Positions 26,386-34,784 of a DNA stretch of 64,000 nucleotides are shown here, piece by piece; position 1 is the stretch's first letter, and every line of letters begins with the position of its first letter. Source of the stretch: an uncultured Prevotellaceae bacterium (GTDB taxonomy: Bacteria; Bacteroidota; Bacteroidia; Bacteroidales; Bacteroidaceae). The position numbers and the translations under genes are program-made. The notes beneath the pieces were generated by a model. It ran no database searches and was not told where the DNA came from. It saw only the letters and a list, made by a program, of their open reading frames with translations. The stretch is taken from positions 1-64,000 of the forward strand of contig OMXS01000002.1 of assembly GCA_900315095.1 (NCBI GenBank), given 5' to 3'.

Positions 26386-26411
26386 GTCTTTTTAGTATTA
26401 TAAATCCTCTG

Positions 26412-26419
26412 CAAATATA
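26412..26419 (-). promoter_or_regulatory. tex promoter -7 box
   Basis: TATATTTG on the minus strand followed by CAGAGG, 26 bp before the tex start. Confidence 0.6.
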
Positions 26420-26514
26420 TAGAATAATTCTTGAAAAACACCAACTTTACGTCTCTAAATTATGTCATAATGATGTTAATGACTAATTATTTTTCGTTAT
26501 TTTGTTGTTTTTTT

Positions 26515-26522
26515 TATCTTTG
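26515..26522 (+). promoter_or_regulatory. Promoter -7 box
   Basis: TATCTTTG followed by CAGTCG, upstream of the exported protein gene at 26575. Confidence 0.6.
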
Positions 26523-26574
26523 CAGTCGATAAAAACATTAACAATTACTGTTGTATTCTAAAACGAGAATAGGA

Positions 26575-27645
26575 ATGAAGAAGTTTTTACTGATGGTTGC
26601 AGTTGTCATAATGACTGCTGTGAGTGCAGAGGCACAGAAGATAGAGGTTGTGGATTCCAACGGTCATGGAATTCCACTAGTAAGTGTGCTGGCAGAGGAT
26701 GGCAATCTTATTGGCACTACCGACCTCAATGGTATTGTAGACAATGTGAAGGGAGCCAAGAAGGTGGCTCTGACGCATGTGGCATACAAGCCACAACTGG
26801 TAACGGTGGCTGCGCTGGCCAACGGACGTGTGACGATGGAGGATAATGACTACGATCTTGACGAAATAGTGGTGAAACCAAAACCCTACGTCTACGTCGA
26901 GACCCTCTACCGTGTCTATGTCTATCGCAATGACTCGCTCTGTTATTTCATGAGCGGCATCATGCCAAATGCCTACAACGTGCAGAAGAAGAAACTGGAA
27001 CATGGCAGTTACTATCAGGCTCGTGCCGAATACTGCGCCAACTGGGGTGCCTCTATCACATGGGGTGCAAGAGCAGAGAGATATGGTGCTGGAAAGGTGG
27101 TTACCAAATCTTTAGAGAATAGCGAACAGCAGATGAAAGAAAAGTACTTCGTGACAACTACTGTAAACAGCCCCTCACACTCAACCTACAGTAACCCGCA
27201 GGGTATTGTCGGACAGATCACCCGTACCAACGGGCAAGTGCGCATGACCATCGATGCGGGCAAGGCGCAGATATATGCCAACGAAGCCAATGGCGAGAAT
27301 AGAAAACTGAAGCTGCGCCAAGAAAAAGACTATGAATACCAGTTCATCTTAGTCTGGGAAGAGAATGAAGAGCATACTACTAGTGCCGAGAATTTTATTA
27401 TGGACTCCAACCACTGGGAGTACAACGACAAGAAGAGTCATGTGAAATTCTTCATCGAGAATTATGCCACCGACCACTACTACATGGACCAGGAGGAGTG
27501 GAAGGCACGCAAGAAAGCCATCAAAGAGGAGTACGGGTCGTCGATGACACTTGAACAGGTGGCCGAGTACGAGCGTAAGCACAATGTACCGGAACTCTCG
27601 CCAGTCACCATACAAGCCATCGGGAAACTGAAGAGCCAGTGGTAA
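26575..27645 (+). CDS. Exported protein with carboxypeptidase-regulatory-like domain
   Basis: A 356-residue secreted or outer-membrane-associated protein. The signal peptide is about 1-21 (KKFLLMVAVVIMTAVSAEA) from the ATG at 26575; an earlier Met at 26551 would add eight polar residues. Residues about 22-85 resemble the CarboxypepD_reg/DUF4480-type beta-sandwich (IEVVDSNGHGIPLVSVLAEDG, then DLNGIV). The remainder has aromatic-rich segments (SYYQARAEYCANWGASI) without a motif I recognise. Single-gene unit with its own promoter and terminator. Function unknown. Confidence 0.78.
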   Translation: MKKFLLMVAVVIMTAVSAEAQKIEVVDSNGHGIPLVSVLAEDGNLIGTTDLNGIVDNVKGAKKVALTHVAYKPQLVTVAALANGRVTMEDNDYDLDEIVVKPKPYVYVETLYRVYVYRNDSLCYFMSGIMPNAYNVQKKKLEHGSYYQARAEYCANWGASITWGARAERYGAGKVVTKSLENSEQQMKEKYFVTTTVNSPSHSTYSNPQGIVGQITRTNGQVRMTIDAGKAQIYANEANGENRKLKLRQEKDYEYQFILVWEENEEHTTSAENFIMDSNHWEYNDKKSHVKFFIENYATDHYYMDQEEWKARKKAIKEEYGSSMTLEQVAEYERKHNVPELSPVTIQAIGKLKSQW

Positions 27646-27672
27646 ACAGTGTCTGGGCATCAATTAAATATC

Positions 27673-27711
27673 AAAACAGGCTCTTTTGCAATGCAATAGA
27701 GCCTGTTTTTG
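27673..27711. terminator. Bidirectional terminator
   Basis: AAAACAGGCTCT at 27673-27684 pairs with AGAGCCTGTTTT at 27698-27709 and T residues follow. It separates two convergent genes. Confidence 0.85.
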
Positions 27712-27794
27712 AATGTCATTCCTACAACGCAGAACTGGATTTGTTCAGGTTGCGCCTTGGCGAAAAAGGCCAGGCACTAAGACCTTGGAGATTA

Positions 27795-29240
27795 TTATTT
27801 CTTCACGGCTGTCTTTGGGACGGCGAACTTTGACGCATCTATCGATGCGGGCAACTCTATGCTCTGCACCGTGACGGCCGATGTGCCGTCGGAGTATTTC
27901 TCCACATGTTTCATGGGCACGCCTTCCCAGATGTAATATTCAATGGTTGTGCCGTTTCTCTTGCCCTTGAACACGTTGCATTGCTTGCCGGCTACCGTGG
28001 CGGTGCCGCTTTTTGTCAGTTTGCAACCGTTCACCGTCTTTGCGCCGCTACCCATGAGGTTGGTCTCGGTGTTTCTCATCTGTTTCCAGCCGAGACTCTT
28101 GGTGTACATATAGTGCTTGTCGTCGATGATGATGTTTATTAACTGGTTGAACTTCGAGTTGACCCACTTGTTGCCTTTCTTTTCCTCGCAACGTGTTATC
28201 TCGCTGCGCTCCAGGCGTCCGTAGTCATCCCACCATGTGGTGATATAGGTGCGCATGTCTTCACTCTCGTCCACACGCTTGACGATGCCACGCTTCGCAC
28301 CATAGCGGGCATACTTGCCGCTGAGGGTAGATGAGCTGGATTGACTGCTATTTGACGGCTTGATAACATCCGATTTGCCTTTTCTGTCAATACCCTTGTT
28401 CTCTGCCTTCTTTTGGGGAACTTTCCTGCCAGTAGGTATGCTCGAGGACTTCTTGCCGCCAGTGCTCGGAACCGGCTTGCCGCAGATGTCCGACATGTTG
28501 TATTTAGGGGCTTTTTTGTTGGTGTAGTGGTTATTTATTTCGCTCATGGGGCAGCCAAACTTCTTAGCCTCTTGCTCAACATTGAATGTGGCCACGTTAC
28601 TGGTCTTGCCTTTCATAGTGACCATTTGACCTGCTTTTAGAACAGTCTTCTTGCCAGTCTTCTTGTTCTTGACACTCGCTTTACCCACAAGCAGATACAC
28701 ACGCGACTCCTTGCCTGTCTCCTCAAATGCCAAAATAGTGCCTTCACCGCCACAAATACATTGCGACATTTCAACTTCAAGACTCTTGCCTGCCGCCATC
28801 TTTTTGATGTTTACAAGCATAGTGCCAACAATCAAATCAAGTTTTTGCACAACTGCTGGACGGCTGTCGTATGTGTCGCGGATAATCAGTATGCACTCAG
28901 GTTTGATAACGTAGGTACTCATGTCCTCAAGTCCTAAAATAGCTCCAGACTCCTCCTCGGTCTTGATACGGTCGTTCTCATAGATAACATCTGGTATATC
29001 AACAAATTCGTATGAATCGTCCTCCTCAAAGTTGCAACGTTTCTTCACTTCGCCATAAAAGTCGTTAAAGCGGATTTTGCTGTCCACCTCATGGCACTTG
29101 GTGCTCACAGGAGTCTCTTTTGAGGGTAACTTCCCAATGGCCTCGTCAATTATATTCCATTCTTGAGCACGGCTTATTGAACATATGCATAATGCCATCA
29201 TCACGAGCGCCAGTCTTCCTGTCATGTATATTGATTTCAT
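27795..29240 (-). CDS. Exported protein with FecR-like domain
   Basis: A 481-residue exported protein. The start at 29240 precedes a signal peptide (YMTGRLALVMMALCICSISRA). Residues about 60-220 resemble a FecR-type beta-sandwich (EGTILAFEETGKESRVYLLVG, then KTVLKAGQMVTMKG). A Ser/Lys-rich linker (SSQSSSSTLSGKYARYG) follows, then a C-terminal beta-rich domain (GKQCNVFKGKRNGTTIEYYIW) that looks like a DUF4412-type fold. The domain names are by resemblance only. It has its own promoter. Role unknown; the FecR-like part suggests a surface or periplasmic structural function. Confidence 0.75.
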   Translation of the reverse strand: MKSIYMTGRLALVMMALCICSISRAQEWNIIDEAIGKLPSKETPVSTKCHEVDSKIRFNDFYGEVKKRCNFEEDDSYEFVDIPDVIYENDRIKTEEESGAILGLEDMSTYVIKPECILIIRDTYDSRPAVVQKLDLIVGTMLVNIKKMAAGKSLEVEMSQCICGGEGTILAFEETGKESRVYLLVGKASVKNKKTGKKTVLKAGQMVTMKGKTSNVATFNVEQEAKKFGCPMSEINNHYTNKKAPKYNMSDICGKPVPSTGGKKSSSIPTGRKVPQKKAENKGIDRKGKSDVIKPSNSSQSSSSTLSGKYARYGAKRGIVKRVDESEDMRTYITTWWDDYGRLERSEITRCEEKKGNKWVNSKFNQLINIIIDDKHYMYTKSLGWKQMRNTETNLMGSGAKTVNGCKLTKSGTATVAGKQCNVFKGKRNGTTIEYYIWEGVPMKHVEKYSDGTSAVTVQSIELPASIDASKFAVPKTAVKK

Positions 29241-29281
29241 AATTGTTTGTGTTTTAGAAGTTAGAATTATAGATATCGCCA

Positions 29282-29289
29282 CAAATATA
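29282..29289 (-). promoter_or_regulatory. Promoter -7 box
   Basis: TATATTTG on the minus strand followed by TGGCG, 41 bp before the start of the FecR-like gene. Confidence 0.55.
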
Positions 29290-29512
29290 ATTATTTTTTA
29301 TGACATGACAATGGCAGACTAATAAAAAACTCAAACAATTATTATTTTTTGCCCAGAAAAGTCACTCACGCCTGTCCTTCGCCGATTTATTATTGCCATG
29401 ATTCTTCAGTTTTTAAGTGTTTGGGTTATCAGATTTTTGCATGCCGCTTATTCTCACAGGTCAAATTATGTGTAGTTTCCAAAATCTTTGTCTTTTATTT
29501 TGTATTGTCTTC

Positions 29513-29617
29513 GATTTGCACTACCTTTATGAATCTTCAATCATGAAGTTAGGCTACATCTCGGAAATAAAAAGAGAAATCTTTTTGTATTTCGCTCGAT
29601 TTGCACTACCTTTGCAG
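29513..29617 (+). repeat. Promoter-bearing repeat upstream of the ABC-F gene
   Basis: CGATTTGCACTACCTTT occurs twice (29513-29529 and 29598-29614). Between the copies, AGGCTACATCTCGGAAAT and then GTATTTCGCTCG match the thrS upstream repeat. The second copy contains the ABC-F -7 box. The remaining upstream region (29290-29512) shows no gene. Confidence 0.6.
29607..29614 (+). promoter_or_regulatory. ABC-F promoter -7 box
   Basis: TACCTTTG followed by CAGTCATA and then the ATG at 29623, so only 8 bp separate the box from the start codon. The mRNA is probably nearly leaderless. Confidence 0.65.
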
Positions 29618-29622
29618 TCATA

Positions 29623-31596
29623 ATGATTTCAGTAGAAGGATTAAGGGTGGAGTTCGGCGTGAAGCCGTTGTTCTCTGATGCCAGTTTCGTGATTAACGAC
29701 CGTGACCGTATTGCTCTTGTTGGCAAGAACGGGGCAGGGAAGAGCACGATGCTGAAAATACTTTGTGGAGCACAGCGACCCACGGGAGGAACAATAGGTA
29801 TCCCAGCCGACACCACAATAGGATATTTGCCCCAGGTGATGGTGCTGCAAGACGACACCACGGTGCGCGAGGAGGCACGCAAGGCATTTGCCGATAACAC
29901 GCGATTGAAGGAAAGACTCGACGCCATGAACCGTCAGCTGGAAGAGCGCACCGACTATGAGAGTCAGGAGTATATGGACCTCGTGCAGCGTTATACCGAG
30001 GAGCATGAGCGCTATATGATGATGGGTGCCGAGAACTACGAGGCAGAGATAGAGCGCACTCTCGGTGGCTTGGGATTCTTGCGCACCGACCTTGAGCGGC
30101 CAACGAGTGAGTTCAGCGGTGGCTGGCGCATGCGAATAGAGTTGGCAAAGATACTCCTGCAGAAGCCCGATGTGCTGTTACTCGACGAGCCTACCAACCA
30201 CCTTGACATAGAGTCAATACAATGGCTGGAGCAGTTCCTTGCGCAGAGTGCTAAGGCTGTGGTGCTGGTGAGTCACGACCGTGCGTTTATAAACAACGTC
30301 ACCAACCGCACGCTGGAGATAAGTTGCGGCAAGGTGATTGACTATAAGGTGAAGTACGACGAGTATGTTGTGCTGCGCCGTGAGCGCCGTGAGCAGCAGT
30401 TGCGCGCCTATGAGAACCAGCAGAAGGAGATTGCTGATGCCAAGGCGTTTATCGAGCGTTTCCGCTATCAGGCAACGAAGGCTGTTCAGGTGCAGCAGAA
30501 GATAAGGCAACTGGAGAAGATAGAACCGATAGAGATTGACGAGGTGGACAACTCCGCCTTGCGCCTGAAGTTCCCTCCATGTCTGCGTAGCGGCGACTAT
30601 CCCGTGATATGCGACGAAGTAGGAAAGAGTTATGGAATACACGAAGTGTTCTCTCGCGTAAACCTTACCATAAAGCGTGGGGAGAAGGTGGCTTTTGTAG
30701 GCAAGAACGGAGAGGGAAAGACGACGCTCGTGAAGTGTATCATGGGCGAGATACCTTTCGACGGCATGCTGAAGATAGGCCATAACGTGCAGATAGGATA
30801 CTTCGCCCAGAACCAGGCGCAGATGCTCGACGAGTCGCTCACGGTGTTTGAGACCATCGACCGTGTTGCCCGTGGTGATGTCCGCCTGCGCATCAACGAC
30901 ATCCTCGGTGCCTTTATGTTTGGAGGCGAGGAGTCAGACAAGCGCGTCAAGGTGCTTAGTGGTGGCGAGCGCAGCCGTCTGGCAATGATTAAGTTGCTGC
31001 TTGAGCCTGTAAACCTGCTTATTCTCGACGAGCCGACAAACCATCTTGACATGCAGTCGAAGGATGTGCTGAAGGAAGCCATCAAGGCATTCGACGGCAC
31101 GGCTATCATCGTCAGCCACGACCGTGAGTTCCTCGATGGTCTTGTGAGCAAGGTGTATGAGTTTGGCGGCGGTAAGGTGAGAGAGCATCTCGGCGGAATC
31201 TACGACTGGATTAGAAAATCCCCGCTTCAACTCACTCCAGAAGGTGGCGTGCGTAATGGTGCTGATAAGAAGGAGGCAAGTAACGCGACTGCAGAATTGA
31301 AACCATCCCCTGCAGGAGGAAGTTCGGCGGGTGCTCAATCCTACCAGGAGCGCAAGGAAACGATGCGCCGTATCTCGCGACTGCAGAAGAGCGTGAAGGA
31401 GACCGAGGCGAAGATAGAGAACCTTGAGAAACGCATGAAGGAACTCGATGCCATACTCTGCACGCCAGAGGGGGCGAGCGACATGACCGTTGTCACGGAA
31501 TACACCTCGACAAAGAAAATTGTCGACCAGGAAACTGACCGCTGGGAACAGTTGTCCACCGAACTCGAGGAACTCCAAAGCGAGATAGCAAGTTAA
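29623..31596 (+). CDS. ABC-F family ribosome-associated ATPase
   Basis: A 657-residue protein with two ABC cassettes and no membrane helices, the ABC-F layout of proteins that act on ribosomes. Cassette 1 has Walker A GKNGAGKST (34-42), signature SGGWRM and LLLDEPTNHLD; cassette 2 has GKNGEGKTT, LSGGERSRL and LILDEPTNHLD. Between them lies the P-site tRNA interaction linker (about 235-315, rich in Arg, Gln and Lys). A coiled coil occupies about 575-657 after a Ser/Gly-rich spacer. The Uup/YdiF subgroup is likely; an antibiotic-resistance role cannot be told from sequence. The peptidase gene follows after 31 bp. Confidence 0.94.
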   Translation: MISVEGLRVEFGVKPLFSDASFVINDRDRIALVGKNGAGKSTMLKILCGAQRPTGGTIGIPADTTIGYLPQVMVLQDDTTVREEARKAFADNTRLKERLDAMNRQLEERTDYESQEYMDLVQRYTEEHERYMMMGAENYEAEIERTLGGLGFLRTDLERPTSEFSGGWRMRIELAKILLQKPDVLLLDEPTNHLDIESIQWLEQFLAQSAKAVVLVSHDRAFINNVTNRTLEISCGKVIDYKVKYDEYVVLRRERREQQLRAYENQQKEIADAKAFIERFRYQATKAVQVQQKIRQLEKIEPIEIDEVDNSALRLKFPPCLRSGDYPVICDEVGKSYGIHEVFSRVNLTIKRGEKVAFVGKNGEGKTTLVKCIMGEIPFDGMLKIGHNVQIGYFAQNQAQMLDESLTVFETIDRVARGDVRLRINDILGAFMFGGEESDKRVKVLSGGERSRLAMIKLLLEPVNLLILDEPTNHLDMQSKDVLKEAIKAFDGTAIIVSHDREFLDGLVSKVYEFGGGKVREHLGGIYDWIRKSPLQLTPEGGVRNGADKKEASNATAELKPSPAGGSSAGAQSYQERKETMRRISRLQKSVKETEAKIENLEKRMKELDAILCTPEGASDMTVVTEYTSTKKIVDQETDRWEQLSTELEELQSEIAS

Positions 31597-31627
31597 GAGT
31601 AAAAACATAAAATAGTCAAATAGAATT

Positions 31628-33664
31628 ATGAAAATCAAAACTATCATGACCACAATGCTAATAGCAGCGGCAACGACTGGTGCCAATGCTCAAGCACAGA
31701 AGACAGGTATCTTTCTTGAGAACCTTGACCAGAGTGTGAAACCTTGTGACGACTTCTATGAGTATGCCTGCGGAGGATGGGCAAGGAAGAACCCGCTGCC
31801 TGCTGCTTATTCGCGCTACGGCTCTTTCGACCGCTTGCAGGAGGACAACGACAAACGAATAAACGGAATACTGAGCGAGTTGGAGAAGGGTTCATACGCA
31901 AAGGGAACAGTAGAGCAGAAACTTTCCGACTTCTATAAACTGGCGATGGACCAGAAGCGCCGTAACAAGGAGGGCGTGAAGCCCGTGATGCCTATCATCG
32001 AGAAAATGGAGGCTGCCAAGACCAAGGAGCAGCTCTTTGACATTCAGAAGCAGTTGATGGAGTACGGCGACCAGCAGTTCTTGTATATGGGCTTCGGTGC
32101 CGACGATAAGAACGCATCGCAGAACATCCTGAACATCTATCAGTCGGGGCTCACTCTCGGTCAGAAAGAGTATTATCTCGACGACGACGAGGCGACGGCA
32201 AAGATACGTGAGGCATACAAGAAGCACATCGTGCGCATGTTCCAGTTCTTCGGCTTCAAGAAGAATGTGGCACAGCAGAAGATGGAGCAGGTGCTGAAGA
32301 TAGAGACAGCGCTGGCAAAGGTGAGCAAGAGCCGCACCGAACTGCGTGACGTGGAGGCCAACTACAACAAGATGACGCTGAAGGACTTCGAGCAGAAGTA
32401 TCCTCATGTGCAACTCTCGGAACTGGCAAAGGCCGAGGGCGTTGACCTGAAACATATTCAGGAGATGGTTGTGGGACAGCCCGACTTCGTGGCAGGTGCC
32501 GACAAGGTTATTGCCGACATGAGCGCCGACGAGTTCCGTGCCTATATGGAATGGGGACAGATAGCAGGTGCTGCAAGTTACCTCAGCGACGACATCGTGG
32601 CTGCCAACTTCGACTTCTTCGGCAAGACGATGCGCGGACGCAAGGAAGACTACCCACTCTGGAAACGTGCCACCAACCAGACGGAAAGTCAGATGGGCGA
32701 GGTGCTGGGACGCATCTACTGCGAGCGTTATTTCCCTGCATCTTCTAAGGAGCGCATGGAGCGACTGGTGAAGAACCTCCAGCTGTCGCTTGCCGAGCGC
32801 ATCATGGCACAAGACTGGATGGAGACAGACACCAAGCTCAACGCTCTGGCAAAACTTTCTACGTTCTACGTTAAGATTGGCTATCCCGACAAGTGGAAGG
32901 ACTTCTCCAACCTTAACATCGACCCTGCCAAGAGTTACTACGAGAACATTCTGGAGTGCTACCGTTTCAAGACAAAGAAGCACATCGAGGAGAAGGCAGG
33001 CAAGCCTGTTGACCGTGACGAGTGGCACATGACACCGCAGACGGTGAACGCATACTATAATCCTACCACCAACGAGATTTGCTTCCCTGCTGGTATCCTG
33101 CAGTATCCTTTCTTCGACCCGGAGGCTGACGATGCCTTCAACTATGGTGCCATCGGCGTGGTTATTGGCCACGAGATGACTCACGGCTTCGACGACCAGG
33201 GCCGCCACTATGACAAGGACGGTAACATGACCGACTGGTGGACAGAGAGCGACGGCAAGAATTTCGAGGCACGCACAGGCAAGTATGCCGATTTCTTCTC
33301 TAACATCAAGGTGCTGCCCGACCTCAACGGCAACGGTAAACTGACACTTGGCGAGAACCTCGCCGACCACGGAGGCCTGCAGGTGGCATACAATGCTTAC
33401 AAGAACGCCACAAAGAATGCTCCGCTCGAGGAGAAGGACGGTCTCACAGCCGACCAGCGTTTCTTCATCGCCTATGCAGGAGTATGGGCAGGAAACATCA
33501 CCGAGGCCGAGATTCGCAACCGCACAAAGAGCGACCCTCACTCTCTGGGACGCTGGCGCGTGAACGGTGCGCTGCCTCACATCGATGCATGGTATGATGC
33601 TTTCGGAGTGAAGGAGGGCGACAAGATGTTCGTGCCAAAGGCAGAGCGACTCCAGTTGTGGTAA
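31628..33664 (+). CDS. M13 family zinc metallopeptidase (PepO/neprilysin type)
   Basis: A 678-residue exported peptidase. The signal peptide is about 1-22 (TIMTTMLIAAATTGANAQA). The N-terminal M13 domain starts with KPCDDFYEYACGGW. The zinc site is HEMTH at 515-519, with the third ligand E576 in GENLADHGG. The C terminus ERLQLW resembles the CxxW-type ending without the Cys. It cleaves small peptides in the periplasm or at the surface. It follows the ABC-F gene by 31 bp and may be cotranscribed. Confidence 0.95.
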   Translation: MKIKTIMTTMLIAAATTGANAQAQKTGIFLENLDQSVKPCDDFYEYACGGWARKNPLPAAYSRYGSFDRLQEDNDKRINGILSELEKGSYAKGTVEQKLSDFYKLAMDQKRRNKEGVKPVMPIIEKMEAAKTKEQLFDIQKQLMEYGDQQFLYMGFGADDKNASQNILNIYQSGLTLGQKEYYLDDDEATAKIREAYKKHIVRMFQFFGFKKNVAQQKMEQVLKIETALAKVSKSRTELRDVEANYNKMTLKDFEQKYPHVQLSELAKAEGVDLKHIQEMVVGQPDFVAGADKVIADMSADEFRAYMEWGQIAGAASYLSDDIVAANFDFFGKTMRGRKEDYPLWKRATNQTESQMGEVLGRIYCERYFPASSKERMERLVKNLQLSLAERIMAQDWMETDTKLNALAKLSTFYVKIGYPDKWKDFSNLNIDPAKSYYENILECYRFKTKKHIEEKAGKPVDRDEWHMTPQTVNAYYNPTTNEICFPAGILQYPFFDPEADDAFNYGAIGVVIGHEMTHGFDDQGRHYDKDGNMTDWWTESDGKNFEARTGKYADFFSNIKVLPDLNGNGKLTLGENLADHGGLQVAYNAYKNATKNAPLEEKDGLTADQRFFIAYAGVWAGNITEAEIRNRTKSDPHSLGRWRVNGALPHIDAWYDAFGVKEGDKMFVPKAERLQLW

Positions 33665-33668
33665 ATTA

Positions 33669-33741
33669 GTTGAATGTTGAGCGCTGAGGGTTGAGCGATA
33701 TTAGCAACTGTTGTCGCTCAACACTCTGCATTCGACGCTCA
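33669..33741. repeat. Imperfect inverted repeat of GTTGAG units
   Basis: A left arm of GTTGA(A/G)-type units (33669-33698) faces a right arm TCGCTCAACACTC... (33713-33741). Similar units flank the other side of metA (34686-34780). It may act as a terminator, but lacks a T run. Confidence 0.55.
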
Positions 33742-33763
33742 CAAAAAGATATAGAATAAAGAG

Positions 33764-34681
33764 ATGCCATTAAGAATACCCGACAGGCTGCCAGCGATAG
33801 ACCTCTTGAAGCAAGAGAATATCTTCGTTATGGACGACTCGCGCGCCCATAACCAGGACATCCGTCCGCTGAGCATCGTGATACTCAACCTTATGCCGCT
33901 GAAGATTACTACGGAGACAGACCTTATCCGTCTGCTCTCCAACACACCGCTTCAGATGGACATAACATTCATGAAACTGAAGAGCCACACGCCGAAGAAC
34001 ACTCCCGTGGAGCACATGATGATGTTCTACAAGGACTTCGAGATACTGAAGCAGCGGAAGTTCGACGGTATGATTATCACCGGCGCGCCTGTTGAAACTT
34101 ACGATTTTGAGGATGTCACCTACTGGGACGAGATGAAGGAGATTTTCACCTGGGCGAAAACCCACGTGCAGTCTACTCTTTTCATCTGCTGGGCGGCGCA
34201 GGCGGGACTCTATTTCCATTACGGGATACCAAAATACCCGCTGGAGAAGAAGATGTTCGGAATATTCGAGCAGCATCCTATAGTGCCGCAACTGCCCATT
34301 TTCCGTGGCTTCGACGATGTGTTCTACATGCCGCACAGCCGTCACACCGAGATTCACCGCGAGGACATTGAGCAGAATCCTTACCTCTCGATTATCGCGG
34401 AAGGCGAGGAGAGCGGTGTTAGTGTCGTGGTGGCGCGTGGTGGACGAGAGTTCTATGTCACAGGGCACCTGGAGTATGCTCCCCGCACTCTCGACATGGA
34501 GTATCGCCGTGACATTGGAAAGCGCGACGACGTGGAACTGCCTAAGAACTACTATCGCGACGACAATCCCGACAACGACCCTCTCGTGAGATGGCGCGCA
34601 CACGCCAATCTCTTCTACGCCAACTGGATTAACTATTACGTTTACCAGGAGACGCCGTATGATATTAACCTGATAGGATGA
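33764..34681 (+). CDS. metA: Homoserine O-acyltransferase (MetA), probably acetyl-specific
   Basis: A 305-residue MetA-type enzyme that acylates homoserine in the first committed step of methionine synthesis. The nucleophile is C142 (FICWAAQAG), and the other triad residues lie in VTGHLEYAP (about H235/E237). Position 111, in GAPVETYDF, is Glu. In structure-based work on MetA, Glu at 111 favours acetyl-CoA and Gly favours succinyl-CoA, so this is probably a homoserine O-acetyltransferase despite its MetA fold. No other met gene adjoins it. GTTGAG repeats flank it on both sides. Confidence 0.95.
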   Translation: MPLRIPDRLPAIDLLKQENIFVMDDSRAHNQDIRPLSIVILNLMPLKITTETDLIRLLSNTPLQMDITFMKLKSHTPKNTPVEHMMMFYKDFEILKQRKFDGMIITGAPVETYDFEDVTYWDEMKEIFTWAKTHVQSTLFICWAAQAGLYFHYGIPKYPLEKKMFGIFEQHPIVPQLPIFRGFDDVFYMPHSRHTEIHREDIEQNPYLSIIAEGEESGVSVVVARGGREFYVTGHLEYAPRTLDMEYRRDIGKRDDVELPKNYYRDDNPDNDPLVRWRAHANLFYANWINYYVYQETPYDINLIG

Positions 34682-34685
34682 TTAG

Positions 34686-34780
34686 TGTTGAGTGTTGAGT
34701 GTTGAGCGAAAACAGTTGAATGTTGAGTGACAACAAAGACTAACCTCGCTCAACGCTCAACACTCAACGCTCGACAATAA
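34686..34780. repeat. GTTGAG inverted repeat
   Basis: GTTGAGTGTTGAGTGTTGAG units (from 34687) face CGCTCAACGCTCAACACTC units (34747-34775), forming a long imperfect palindrome in the metA-U32 spacer. Related to 33669-33741. Confidence 0.6.
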
Positions 34781-34784
34781 AAAA

